In this document: positions 54,372 through 64,000 of the stretch, piece after piece
How the letters are laid out: each line of letters opens with the position of its first letter
How positions within the stretch are numbered: position 1 is the first letter of the stretch
Source: Galeruca laticollis
Taxonomy: Eukaryota > Arthropoda > Insecta > Coleoptera > Chrysomelidae
Direction of reading: 5' to 3'
Assembly (NCBI GenBank): GCA_963921935.1
Contig: OY998180.1
Location: forward strand, 107,598,270-107,662,269
Length of the DNA stretch: 64,000 nt
Program-made: the position numbers and the translations under genes
The notes under the pieces: model-generated
What the model was told of the DNA's origin: nothing
The model's input: the letters and a program-made list of their open reading frames with translations, nothing else
Database searches by the model: none

Positions 54372-57202
54372 GATCTAAAAGACTTAGATGAAATGCCGGT
54401 AGTGTTAACCCGAAATTTAAACAGGATAATATTTTACCGGGTAAGTACCAACAGTAAATTCATGTGCGAAGTAATAAAAAAGTATTGCAGGATACACGCA
54501 ATAATACGTTATAAATTAATTTTGGTTTAAAACGGGTAAAACGTTATTGTTTATTGTTTAGGTACTACAGAAAGCACCTTGCTGTTGGAAAACATGAGCA
54601 TGACAAAGATTGAAACAGTGAACAAAATAGAACAACCAAGCTCACTTAAACACCAAAATGAGCCTAAGAATTCTAATCCTACGGTCTTTTCAGATTTGGA
54701 TGGAATGTTGTTTTAGCCGAAAATTTAGAGTTTCAAAAAACAAACGATACGGTAGGTAGGTACATACCTAATTACCTAATAATAACAATAATACTTAAGT
54801 AGAATACTAACAAATTCCTGTATCAACGTAATAGCATAAAATAATAACAATCAAAGCGCTCTATTCGCATTTTCCTGTCTGTAAGTCTGTAAACTCTTGG
54901 GTGTTTAGGTTTGATTGCCCTTTAATAACGTGCGTTTTGTTTCAGACATAAGAGAAATGATCATTGAACAAAATGTGATCATAGAGGACCAAACTATGGA
55001 ATTTTTGGATCCAGGCGGCATCGGCATACCGTTTCTTTACACTGCAGCAGTAAATGACGGTGGTAGGTTCTTATTTTACCGAATTGGATTGCTAAAAAAT
55101 CCTAAATGAAGACAAAACAAAAAGTACAAATTCTAAATTCAAGCAATGATTTTTGCAAGTTAAATAATAAATATTTTTTTATTTTTAGATATTACTGAAA
55201 CCACCTTAGTACACAAGCAAAACCCTGAGGAACCCTGACGATTCTGAAGCGTATCTTCCGTCTAATGATCTTGAACAACAATCAGAAAGTGATAATCACC
55301 CTTCGAATGAAGAAAAAACTGTAGAAAATGAGCATGAAGATATTACAGCGGAAACCACCTTAGTACACAAGCAAAACCCTGAGGAACCCTGACGATTCTG
55401 AAGCGTATCTTCCGTCTAATGATTTTGAACAACAATCAGAAAGTGATAATCACCCTTCGAATAATGAAAAAACTGTAGAAAATGAGCATGAAGATATTAC
55501 AGCGGAATTAACAGCAGAAAATGTGAATGAAGTGGAGGTTAACGTCAATGAAGGGAGGAAAAGACGCCTCAGGGCAAAAGAAATGGAATGGGCAAGAAAT
55601 AAGAACAAAAAACTTCGCATGAAAGGACAACAATATCTCGGGATTAAAAAGAATGAAAGTGGAAAACTAAAACAGAATGTGGTCAAAACCCAGAGAGAAC
55701 TAAAACCTCACTGTTCTTCACAAGCTTTTAAAAAAGCAACGAATCGACACTGTTCTGATATTGAAGAGCAGACGAGAATTGCAATTTTTAAGAAGTTTTG
55801 GGAGACTATGAACTGGGATCAGAGACGTGTCTTTGTATCCTCTAATGTACAAAAAAATGTTACAAAACGTAAAACAGTAGAGGGACCTTCAAGGCGACAG
55901 GGTTATATACATACACATTAAATAACTTACAAGTATGTCGTCGAATGTTTCTTAATACTCTGTGTATTGGTTATAAAACAGTTCAGTGATGGGTTTATCA
56001 GAATTTCTGTGGTATGCATGCTGAAAAATCAAGCAGAGTCAATATAAAACAGCGAGTCAAAGAACAGCATAAAGCTCAGTATGAAATCTTAGAAGAATTT
56101 TTTGAACAACTGCCAAAACTACCAGCTCACTACTGAAGGAAAGATTCTTTGAAATTGTATCTAGAACCACATTTCCAGTCTTTAAGTGACGTTTATAAAC
56201 TATATTTGACTTTCCACGCTAAAAACCTATCCGTGTACAGTCCTAAATGTCCAATGTAACACATGTGTTTCATTTAAATGTGGAAATATTTCAGAGGAAT
56301 ATCACGCGCAACATCAAAAAAGGAAGGAAGAAGCACGAAAGGAAAAATCCAAACATAAAGGTTTGGCAGAAGAAAAGAATTGCATAACAATTACGATGGA
56401 CGTGCAAGCGGTTAAGTTATCCCCATACCTCAATGCTGGTAAAATATACTTTAAAACTAAGTTGTGTTGCCATAACTCTACAGTTTTTAATTTGGCAACC
56501 AAAGATGTTTGCTATTGGTGGTCTGAAGATCAAAACAACCAACTAGTTGCGTCGACTTTTACTTCATGTATTCTGGATTATCTTCAGAGTTGTTTAACGG
56601 ATAAAAAATTACCAATAATAATTTGGTCAGACGGTTGCCCCAGCCAAAACAGAAATAACGTTCTTGCAAACGCCCTCTTGAATTTTGCTATGGTTAACCA
56701 AATAGAGGTTTTTCAGAAATATTTAGAACCGGGTCATATTCAGATGGAGTGTGACTCGGTTCATAGCACTATCGAAAGGAAACTAAGGAACCGTGAAATA
56801 CACTTGCCTAGTGATTATGTCAGTGCGTCCAAAGAGTCTAGAGTAACACCCTTTCCATACAGAGTAAAATTTTTGGAGTTCGATTTTTTCAAAAATTATT
56901 CATTGTCAAAAGATTTGAGATATCCGTCAATTAGACCTGGAAAAATGGCAAGGGATCCTGTAATTAACGATATTCGAGTTATAAGGTACTTACCAAATGG
57001 CCAAATCAAAGTAAAGCTTAGTTTTGAAGACGAATACATAGAATTACCTAGTCGTCCAAAGAAATTGGATCCAAATTTAGAGTATCCGCCACTTCTCACT
57101 GGACCATGCAAAATTAAAGAAGAGAAGTGGCAACATCTCCTAGAATTAAAATCTGTGATTCCCAAAGATACACACTACTTTTATGATAATCTATTGCACT
57201 AA
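54372..57202 (+). pseudogene. DDE-type transposase of the 54089-57553 element, decayed
   Basis: Probable exon 1 at 54392-54440 (MPVVLTRNLNRIIFYR, donor GTAAGT), exon 2 from 54563 (acidic, STTESTLLLENMSM), further short exons near 54946 and 55190. 55523-55921 encodes a basic stretch and EEQTRIAIFKKFWETMNWDQ. A stop-rich part at 56050-56250 retains LPAHY and LYLEPHFQSLSDVYKLYL. 56363-57202 is open: ITITMDVQAVKLSPYL (Asp 1), IIIWSDGCPSQNRNN (Asp 2), HIQMECDSVHSTIERKLRN (third acidic residue Asp or Glu), PYRVKFLEFDFFKNYS, SIRPGKMARDPVINDIRVIR. Catalytic assignments are inferred from spacing. Stops in the middle make it inactive. Confidence 0.72.
55190..55506 (+). repeat. Tandem duplication of ~155 bp inside the transposase gene
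   Basis: GAAACCACCTTAGTACACAA ... GATATTACAGCG occurs twice back-to-back, at about 55197-55350 and 55351-55505, with very few differences (GATCTTGAAC/GATTTTGAAC, one 3-bp change). Both copies carry the same TGA after GAGGAACCC, so that stop predates the duplication or this part is read in another frame. Confidence 0.88.
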
Positions 57203-57550
57203 AGTTACCTGAAATGATCGACATTCTGACTGTTTTGGATTTTGTAATACAGTTTGTAAGAATTAAAGGTAATAAACCTATAAAAGCAAATAATCCTATC
57301 TTCTTATTATTTGAAGTAAAATATCCTGTCCCATATTTCGTAAAGAACAAAAAATCCTATCTGAAAAACCAAAAGGACCTATCTGATTTTACAAACATCA
57401 GGTAGTTTTTTTTAGGCAAATAATCACGTATTGTATTGTTACTTAAATTAACTTAACTTTCTATGTAACGTAATTTTTTATAATAATCGTTTTTATCTCT
57501 TTCTGTAAAGTTAACCTAGCAGTAGATAGGAGCTTTTGTCAGATTACCCG

Positions 57551-57553
<3 letters not shown>

Positions 57554-57595
<42 letters not shown>
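57554..57595. repeat. (TA)n microsatellite
   Basis: Right flank of the DNA transposon. Confidence 0.97.
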
Positions 57596-57599
<4 letters not shown>

Positions 57600-59403
57600 A
57601 CATTTATGTGATATTATACTTACTTTTATTGTAGATGATTTAAATGTATATGTTTATAATTTAGAATTTTTGTTTTAGTTTGGCTAGCTCAGTTTGTTTT
57701 TAATATTTGTTTAATAATTTATTTTAATTAGATTATTCGGGAGCATGAAATCCTTTTTCCCTTTGAGTCCTGGCAATTTATACTGTTGTAATAGTTGAAA
57801 TAAAAAGAAAACACATTATTTGAAATCAATTTAATTATCAATGCAATATTTATTTGATAAAATAATATGCGACGCCAATGGTTATATTATACCTATTTAT
57901 TGATTTTAATAATATCATAAATGCGCATGCGTGAAAAACTAGTCATGCGCTTTAACATGAAACAAACAATTATGATACGTAAGAAGCATCTATATTATAC
58001 AACATAGTTTGTTTGATGATGCAGATAGGTAAATGGATTATACAAAACATAAAAGAATTTATATATATATCATAGTTATATATGATACAAATAGCTGTGG
58101 AAAGAAATGAGTTATATACATGGATAGAAAAATAGAAATTATATACAAATGGACATGGTTATAACATTATAAAATTTCAATCACCAGATTTCTGCGATTA
58201 CAAGATGGCGTGATTAGCGTAAGTACATATTTTAATTTCTATAAAGCTCGGCCTTTTATTAAATTTAATGATTTATGCAATGAATATACTATATAAAGTC
58301 TGTTTCTTTCTTTTTTAGATCGATCATGTTTGTAAAAGTTTGTCAATTTATGAAATTAAGTACTTAATTGGTATTTTAAGTTTTTACACTGTTTATTGAC
58401 CAATAAATGATTTGAATACACTGACCTGTTGATCTTGAATTTGGAAGAAAGTCTCTGGATCCCAGGAACACTCCACTGAATCTCCAAAAAACCAAAGTTG
58501 TTGAAAATTTCACAGATTCTTGTCGGAAAACTTGTTACAATTAACTGTAAGTATTTCTAATATTGTATTTAATCGTACTTTAGGAGTTTAAATGTCTTAA
58601 ACCGGGAATATCTTTAAATTTTTAGGAACACTATCCCACACACTGCTCGCTTCTTAACACTCGCTTCTGTTCTCCTTAAGCGTCCCCTCGATTTTCGACT
58701 TTTTTAAACAAACAGTCTTTTGTTCTTTTCCAGGTCACTATTCTAAAGTTTATTTATTGATTAACAATTTGTTATGTCATCTTTTATAACCAATAAGATA
58801 TTGTCTTTTGTAATCAGATAATTGAAACTTCAATCACTTATCAAAACAATTTCATACATACAAATACATTAAAATTGGTTATACTTAGATACACTTACAT
58901 GGTACAACATTCAATATTATTATTGATAGTATATCCTTGTTACATTCATATCAATTATAAATATAAATTCTCTTATGTTATTTGTCTATATGTCATTATT
59001 TGTTTATCTATGAAATCTATTGGATTATATTCTATTCAATATTTATATTTGTTCTTATTCTTAAATTAATGATTATAATGAATTAACTATAGTAATATTT
59101 GTTTTCATTTCAGATGAACAGCTGATTAAGTTATGGAAAATATTCTTCGTCTTAGGCAACTTTATTTACATCATTACATTGGTTAGGCAATATCTATATT
59201 TTATGTTATCATTGAGGTAATTCCTTATTTATTATATTGTTATTGGCTGTTATTTAATATATCTTTATTTGATATGTTGTTTAAATTAAGAAAAGTGTTT
59301 CCTTTTTACTTGTTTTCTTAAATTATGTTATTTTCATATATATTTCATACTAGCAAACCTAATTTTATAATACTACTTCTCTTATTATCTAAGATATCTG
59401 GTT

Positions 59404-59405
<2 letters not shown>
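57596..59405. other. No gene recognised (1.8 kb, very AT-rich)
   Basis: No domain or RNA gene seen. Several CTTTTTTAG-like acceptor strings occur by chance in AT-rich DNA. Confidence 0.55.

Positions 59406-59456
<51 letters not shown>
59406..59456. repeat. (TA)n microsatellite
   Basis: About 25 TA units next to the PLE 7 pLTR. Confidence 0.97.
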
Positions 59457-59458
<2 letters not shown>

Positions 59459-60182
59459 GCAAAATGGTATTCTTGACGGTAGATAAATCAAAAATCTCTC
59501 AATATCTTAGGGATTCCGTCGTAAGTAGGGCTGAATTAAACTCTTATTTACTACCCAACGTTTCGAAAAATTTTATTTTCTTTTTCAAGGCTGAAATATG
59601 GACATGTTGGTACATTTCATTAATTAACAACTTTTTTTTTATACTTACGTGTAAAGTGAGTTTATAAATATTAAAATAGTTCATACTCGGAACAATAAAA
59701 AAATATATTTTATGTATAGATACTTTTTAAGTACTAATTCAAAAGGATCTTTTTGATTTGAAGGAACATTATATGTCACAGTTTGAGTGACAGTTTTTTG
59801 GTTGAGACATAACCTAGTTGATGTGTTCAACTTTATGACTTAAGAGACAGTCTTCATTATTAGTAGCATGACTTGTCACTTAATCATGATCCTATGAACA
59901 AAGGAAGTCCTATATATCATATATTCTCCCTTGTCAATGAGCGAAAGTTGTAAGGTATATTACTCTCACTAATTACCCCACTCAATCTCACGATAACAAG
60001 AGTGAATGTAGTATATACACAACAACTCCGTTATAACTCATTAGTTATATAGATGTTTATATTTATAAGTTAGAAATATCTACAATTTGATTGTTCTTAT
60101 GTTGTTGGTTAAATGAAAGAAGATACGCATAAGTGTGATTAACATGGTTGCTTTCTCTCTTTTTATTCAGTGACTTTTCATC
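59457..60182 (-). mobile_element. PLE 7 3' pLTR
   Basis: Non-coding sequence between the TA tract and the PLE 7 stop codon, with the hammerhead-like motif about 100 bp in. It is related in layout, not closely in sequence, to the PLE 3-5 pLTRs. Confidence 0.7.
59553..59594 (-). ncRNA. Hammerhead-like motif, PLE 7 pLTR
   Basis: Minus strand: CCTTGAAAAA, helix II GAAAA-TAAAA-TTTTTC, GAAA, self-complementary ACGT, TGGG. The core box is degenerate as in PLE 3-5. Confidence 0.35.
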
Positions 60183-60686
60183 TTAGTCAGTCTCAAACAT
60201 TTCTAGGCAGGATCTTTTATGATAGTGGGATTCCGAATGTATAACCATGATGTTATTAAAATTTGGATGATGCCCAGTTTCTATGCTATGTTCAGCCAAA
60301 GCGCATGATTGTTTATTAAGTTTTACGTCACTTTTATGTTGGGTCATCCTGTCTTTTAATACTCTAGATGTCTGTCCATAATACACTTTGTCACAATTGT
60401 TACAAGAGATCTTATATACTACATTAGATTTTTCCAATACCTCATCCTTTTATTTTGTTTTCGTTAAAACATTATTAATTGTGAATCTATAATTATAAGT
60501 TAGTTTGATTTGATTTTCATGATTAAAAACGTTTAAAATATTGGTTGAGATATCCTGTATATATGGAATCGCTATATATTTTTTAGGTTCAGTTTCTTGG
60601 TTATTCTCATTATTATTATTTGTGATTCTTTCTTCTTGTATTCTGGTGTATTTTTTTTCTCAATAGTTGAGGTGGATAAGAGTTAT
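60183..60686 (-). pseudogene. Penelope-like element 7, linker and GIY-YIG endonuclease
   Basis: 60437-60183 encodes NVVYKISCNNCDKVYYGQTS, RVLKDRMTQHKSDVKLNKQS, CALAEHSIETGHHPNFNNI and a truncated end (CLEMFETD). Zinc-type CNNC, GIY-like VVY...YYGQT and the Arg/His pair are present. The linker, 60440-60686, is broken by stops (KAITDIST... IANR-like traces). Confidence 0.85.
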
Positions 60687-61574
60687 TTATGAAAATTTCA
60701 TACAATTTTTTCTTAAGTTTTTTTGTTGTAATGTTGGATGGCAGATTTTTTGAATTCTATTTTTCATAGTCAGAACTAAATTGATCTTAATCTTTTCTGT
60801 GTGGTTTGAAAAATAATTGATGTACCTCTCAGAACTCATTGGTTTTTTATACCACTCTAACTGTATTATATTATTTTCATTTCTTATCAATCTGGTGTCT
60901 AAAAAACGAATGCTATTTTCTGCCTCATGTTCAATAGTAAATTGTATGAATTCATTGTATGCATTAAAAATGTTTAAAATATGATCATGTTTGTTATTAG
61001 GTATTGCACAGATAATGTCATGAACAAATTTTTTTATAAAAGGAAGTTGGAAGTTGAGTTTCTCTATGCAAGAATCAAGTAGATCATCCATAACATACTG
61101 TGCAGCTATTGGACTTATAAATTGTCCCATTGGTGTACCTAAAATTTGCTTAAAATATTTTCCTTCAAAGTTACAATAAGTGGAATCAAAAATAAAGTCT
61201 AATAAATTAACAAAGACATTTTTTGGAATATTGGTGTAATTTTTTATACGATCCCATCTTTTTTCAACGCTATGTTTAAAAAGTTGTATTGGAATATTAC
61301 TAAACAAGGAAACCACATCAAGACTAATAAGTACATAACCTCTTGGTAACTGTTTGTCATTTATAAAAGATGAAAAATGAAAAGAATCTTCAACATAATA
61401 GTCATTATTACAATTGTATGCATTTGTAAGGATATCAGTTACGAATTTAGTGATATTACTGTTTGGTGCATTAATCGATGAAACAATAGGTCTTAAAGAA
61501 AGGGTGGGTTTGTGTATCTTGGGAAGTCCATAAAACTTAGGAGATGTCTGATTATAAGTTGTTAAACTTTTGGC
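60687..61574 (-). pseudogene. Penelope-like element 7, reverse transcriptase with altered active site
   Basis: The minus frame from the TA tract reads SPKFYGLPKIHKPTLSLRPI, VSSINAPNSNITKFVTDILT, YVLISLDVVSLFSNIPIQLF (motif A), KQILGTPMGQFISPIAAQYV, then KKFVHDIICAIPNNKHD. The catalytic YVDD is FVHD, so the first Asp is His, which should abolish polymerisation. IRFLDTRLIRNENN and LEWYKKPMSSERYINYFSNH follow. The end near 60690 is frameshifted. The 5' part is cut by the (TA)n at 61575; the IYIYIYI start of the longer frame is microsatellite. Confidence 0.88.
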
Positions 61575-61597
61575 TATATATATATATATATATATAT
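61575..61597. repeat. (TA)n microsatellite
   Basis: Short TA run at the 5' break of PLE 7. Confidence 0.95.
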
Positions 61598-63350
61598 TCA
61601 ACTAATATAATGGGATTAGAAATTAAAATAAAGGAACGTAAGTTGTATCAGTAGACACAACCTACATAAGTGAAATTAGATATTTTATGCTTAAACATTA
61701 TTGAAAAGAACATAACGATGGTAAATAAGATAAGAAATAATAATTATTAATGGATCACCAATTTTTTTATATATGTAACATAACTAAAAGAACATAAGAG
61801 GAACCATATGAGGGAACACGTACTTCTTTACAGTACGGAACGTGACAAAATTAATGACAGTCATATATTGGATTGATAATAATTTTAAAATAGAATGTGA
61901 CGTAGAGAATGGAATTTATTGGCAACCTAAAATTGAGAGTAATTATAAAAACGTGAAATGTAAAAACGAAATAATTAAAATAACCAAAGTTTATTAAGGA
62001 AAAAGAGATGATAAGATATTAAAATTAAAAATAAACAATTTCGTATAGGGCATTCCATTAATTAGATTGTAGAATTTATGTAATTTAATAGTATAATAAC
62101 ACCTCTAAACAGGTGAAATTTTAATTAAATAAAGGTTTATTGCAATAAAAAAGGACGAATTAGGGAATGTTGGGTTCAGAAGAAAATAAGTTCAGTGTAA
62201 AAAGTATCCTCCAAGACAATATGAAGAACTATTTGTTAATTCTGAATAATTTATATATAAACCACCAACTATTATCAAAAGATTAAGAGCTTTGAACTTC
62301 CTCATTGAAAAAGGTTGTTTATTAAAATACAAAAAGGAATCAAGCGTTAGTTTTTGGCAAAGGAACAGCTTGTTGCTGGAGTTCGAAGAAGTGAAGTCCC
62401 GTATATTCTAGTATCCTTATTTTAACTGTTATAATCTAGACACACTTTTGATTGTCTATTTCACTATTGTCTCTCTTTAACACACTGGAAATGCCATGTG
62501 GCCCTTACATTTTCTCGTTGACTATGAGGGGATTATCGTTTTACGTTGAAAATTAATGAAGGATAATCTCTGTTATTGATTAAAAGGAATATTATATGTA
62601 CACTAACATTTCCAACGTGAAGATTGATACTGAAGAGAGGGGATAGATAAAAATAGAAGAATTACGGCTGTAGAGGAAATCGTCTTATCAGGATAATTCA
62701 TTGGCATGTTATGATACCCTGTTAATAAATATAGGTGATACACTGAATATATATGTTACTTCACAACATATTGTCGCTTTGGACTCTGTATTCAAAACCC
62801 TATGTTGCCATTTGCCGTAAAATATTCCTAACATTTATACGTTTCGAGGGCAGTACCTACTAGACGAATACCAACCAAGTGTTCAGCGACATTTCTCACG
62901 TTGCCAAATCTATAAAAAGAGATGGTTATAATCATTTTCAAAATGAAAACTAGAAACATTTTCAGCATTATAAGAAAATATTCAACAAATATATCGGAAT
63001 AAATATTTTGATCTGTAACAACCTCTCGAATTATCATAACTAATAACTTCTTATAATCTTTTCTCGTGTTAGAACAATGCATTCTACAATTATTATAAAT
63101 ATACAATGAAACTTGGCAACACTGTTTCTGTTATCCTGTTAGTACCTACAAAGAATTTGTAACACATTGTCGTTATGAACATATATTGCTCGTTTTCCAC
63201 TTTAAGATATCCTGTTAGCGAAGAAGAACAATACACTGAATTTATATGAATTTGTTTCCTTCTAATACATTGACGCTTAAACGTATGTGCCCACAGAAAG
63301 TTCCTAATACTGTATATAATAAAACGAATACAAACATTTTGAACATTCAA
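61598..63350. other. No gene recognised (1.75 kb)
   Basis: AT-rich. The 92- and 102-codon minus frames at 62828-63106 and 63093-63401 show no motif. Confidence 0.55.
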
Positions 63351-63354
63351 CTTA

Positions 63355-64000
63355 CAAGATAACTCTAAACTCGTTTCATTTGATGTTACCAATATGTTCA
63401 CTAAAATTCTAACATTTATAAGAAAATTACTAGAAGATAAAAATATTAATCCTGGAATAATATCAGATATACTTAATTTAGTTTATGTATGTATTAATAT
63501 GAATTATTATTCTACTTTTGACAAATGAAGGTTTAGAAATGGGAAGCCACCAATCTTGTTCAACATTTTTATGGAGAGTTCAGAAAGAAAAATCATTAAA
63601 TGTAACATTTCTAAAATATCTTATTTTAGTATAGATATGTAGATGACATATTAGCTTGTTTTATAGGTAGTCAACGACTTTTATATGTATTGCTTAATGA
63701 TATTAGTAACTTACACCCAAAAATTAAATTTTCATCAAAAGTTGAAGAAAAACACTAAATAAATTTTCATGATTTTAAAATTCAAAAAGTTAATAATGTA
63801 ATTGATTATTAAATTTACAGAAAACCAACACACACTGATGTGACTACTCCATATAATTCCAATCATCCCATGTTACATACATTAGCAGCATATAATTCAA
63901 TGATACATAGGGCATATCCAGTTCCTATGAACAAATATAATTTTGATAGAGAAATTAATGTAATTAAACAAAGAGCAACATCCAGCGGTTATCCATTACA
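63355..64000 (+). pseudogene. Reverse transcriptase of a second PLE-related type, decayed, runs off the window
   Basis: Traces in order: KLVSFDVTNMFTKIL (motif A, Asp present), ISDILNLVYVCINMNYYSTF, a lost MGSxxSP segment (only GKPPILFNIFMESSE remains), RYVDDILACFIGS (motif C, YVDD intact), LHPKIKFSSKVEEKH, IYRKPTHTDVTTPYNSNHPM and YNSMIHRAYPVPMNKYNFDR followed by INVIKQRATSSGYP. The IYRKPTxTDxxIxxxSxHPxxxKxAA...Rxxxxp pattern belongs to a PLE-related RT lineage clearly different from the GIY-YIG copies above. Several frameshifts and stops. No endonuclease is visible before the window ends. Confidence 0.75.

Larger units (their letters stand above)
54089..57553 (+). mobile_element. DNA transposon with 30-bp TIRs in a TA tract, superfamily not assigned
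   Basis: TCGCGGGTGATCTGGCAAAA at 54089 and, on the other strand, TCGCGGGTAATCTGACAAAA ending at 57553 are the ends. They match over 30 bases with two differences (continuing GCTCCTATCT). TA flanks both sides, but since both lie in TA tracts the duplication length is unclear. It encodes a degenerate multi-exon transposase-like gene of a family widespread in insects and other invertebrates, with putative D-D-D/E residues. Confidence 0.8.

Overview
The window looks like intergenic, transposon-filled DNA from an arthropod, most likely an insect. The base composition is very AT-rich, long (TA)n tracts recur, and almost every coding trace belongs to an animal mobile-element family: Penelope-like elements (PLEs) with a GIY-YIG endonuclease, pogo/Tigger and Tc1/mariner transposases, an RTE-type non-LTR fragment, a Ginger-like DNA transposon, Ty3-like gag and protease remnants, and a Polinton/Maverick-type element. 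I recognise no host gene. The species cannot be named from this sequence; a beetle or other large-genome insect is only a guess.

Layout. 1-6400: a Tc1/mariner transposase tail, a dispersed block of ~174-bp tandem units, a small CAGGGTGT-ended MITE-like element, then two PLE copies facing each other as a ~3.8 kb fold-back. 6400-14060: mostly unrecognised AT-rich sequence with a non-LTR RNase H remnant (8.2 kb), a broken pogo transposase (9.0-10.8 kb) and a deleted Ty3-like remnant (12.5-13.3 kb). 14140-14990: a palindrome of two PLE pseudo-LTRs (pLTRs). 15013-18847: a Ginger-like transposon whose integrase-type transposase is split by a 678-bp RTE insertion with a 16-bp target duplication. 18958-25655: a PLE cluster with one nearly intact copy and two partial copies, in tandem and inverted. 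26.2-27.9 kb: a Ty3-like gag and primer-binding-site region. 28.2-29.05 kb: second copy of the 174-bp block. 30.0-34.1 kb: a second pogo gene split by an LTR-like insertion with a 4-bp target duplication, which itself holds a PLE fold-back. 34.4-35.3 kb: a third pogo remnant.

35357-48801 is the most striking object. It is a Polinton-type insertion (AG...CT ends, 6-bp duplication TCGTCC) that is almost wholly an inverted repeat: arms of 6.4 and 5.4 kb around a 1.65 kb spacer. Each arm carries a protein-primed DNA polymerase B remnant, a chromodomain integrase fragment, an intact 238-codon gene of unknown function and tRNA-like sequences. The spacer holds a diverged relative of the 238-codon gene, a second Polinton-type gene and a 72-bp near-perfect hairpin.

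48.8-64 kb: another pLTR fold-back, small RT and pogo fragments, a PLE N-terminal piece, a 3.46 kb DNA transposon with 30-bp terminal inverted repeats set inside a TA tract, a PLE with a mutated RT active site, and at the window edge an RT fragment of another PLE type.

Two themes run through the window. First, nearly all (TA)n tracts sit at element ends. Second, the PLE pLTRs repeatedly carry a motif with hammerhead-ribozyme architecture (helix II hairpin, GAAA, self-complementary short helix III). One fold-back, 32650-33114, keeps the full conserved hammerhead core in both arms.
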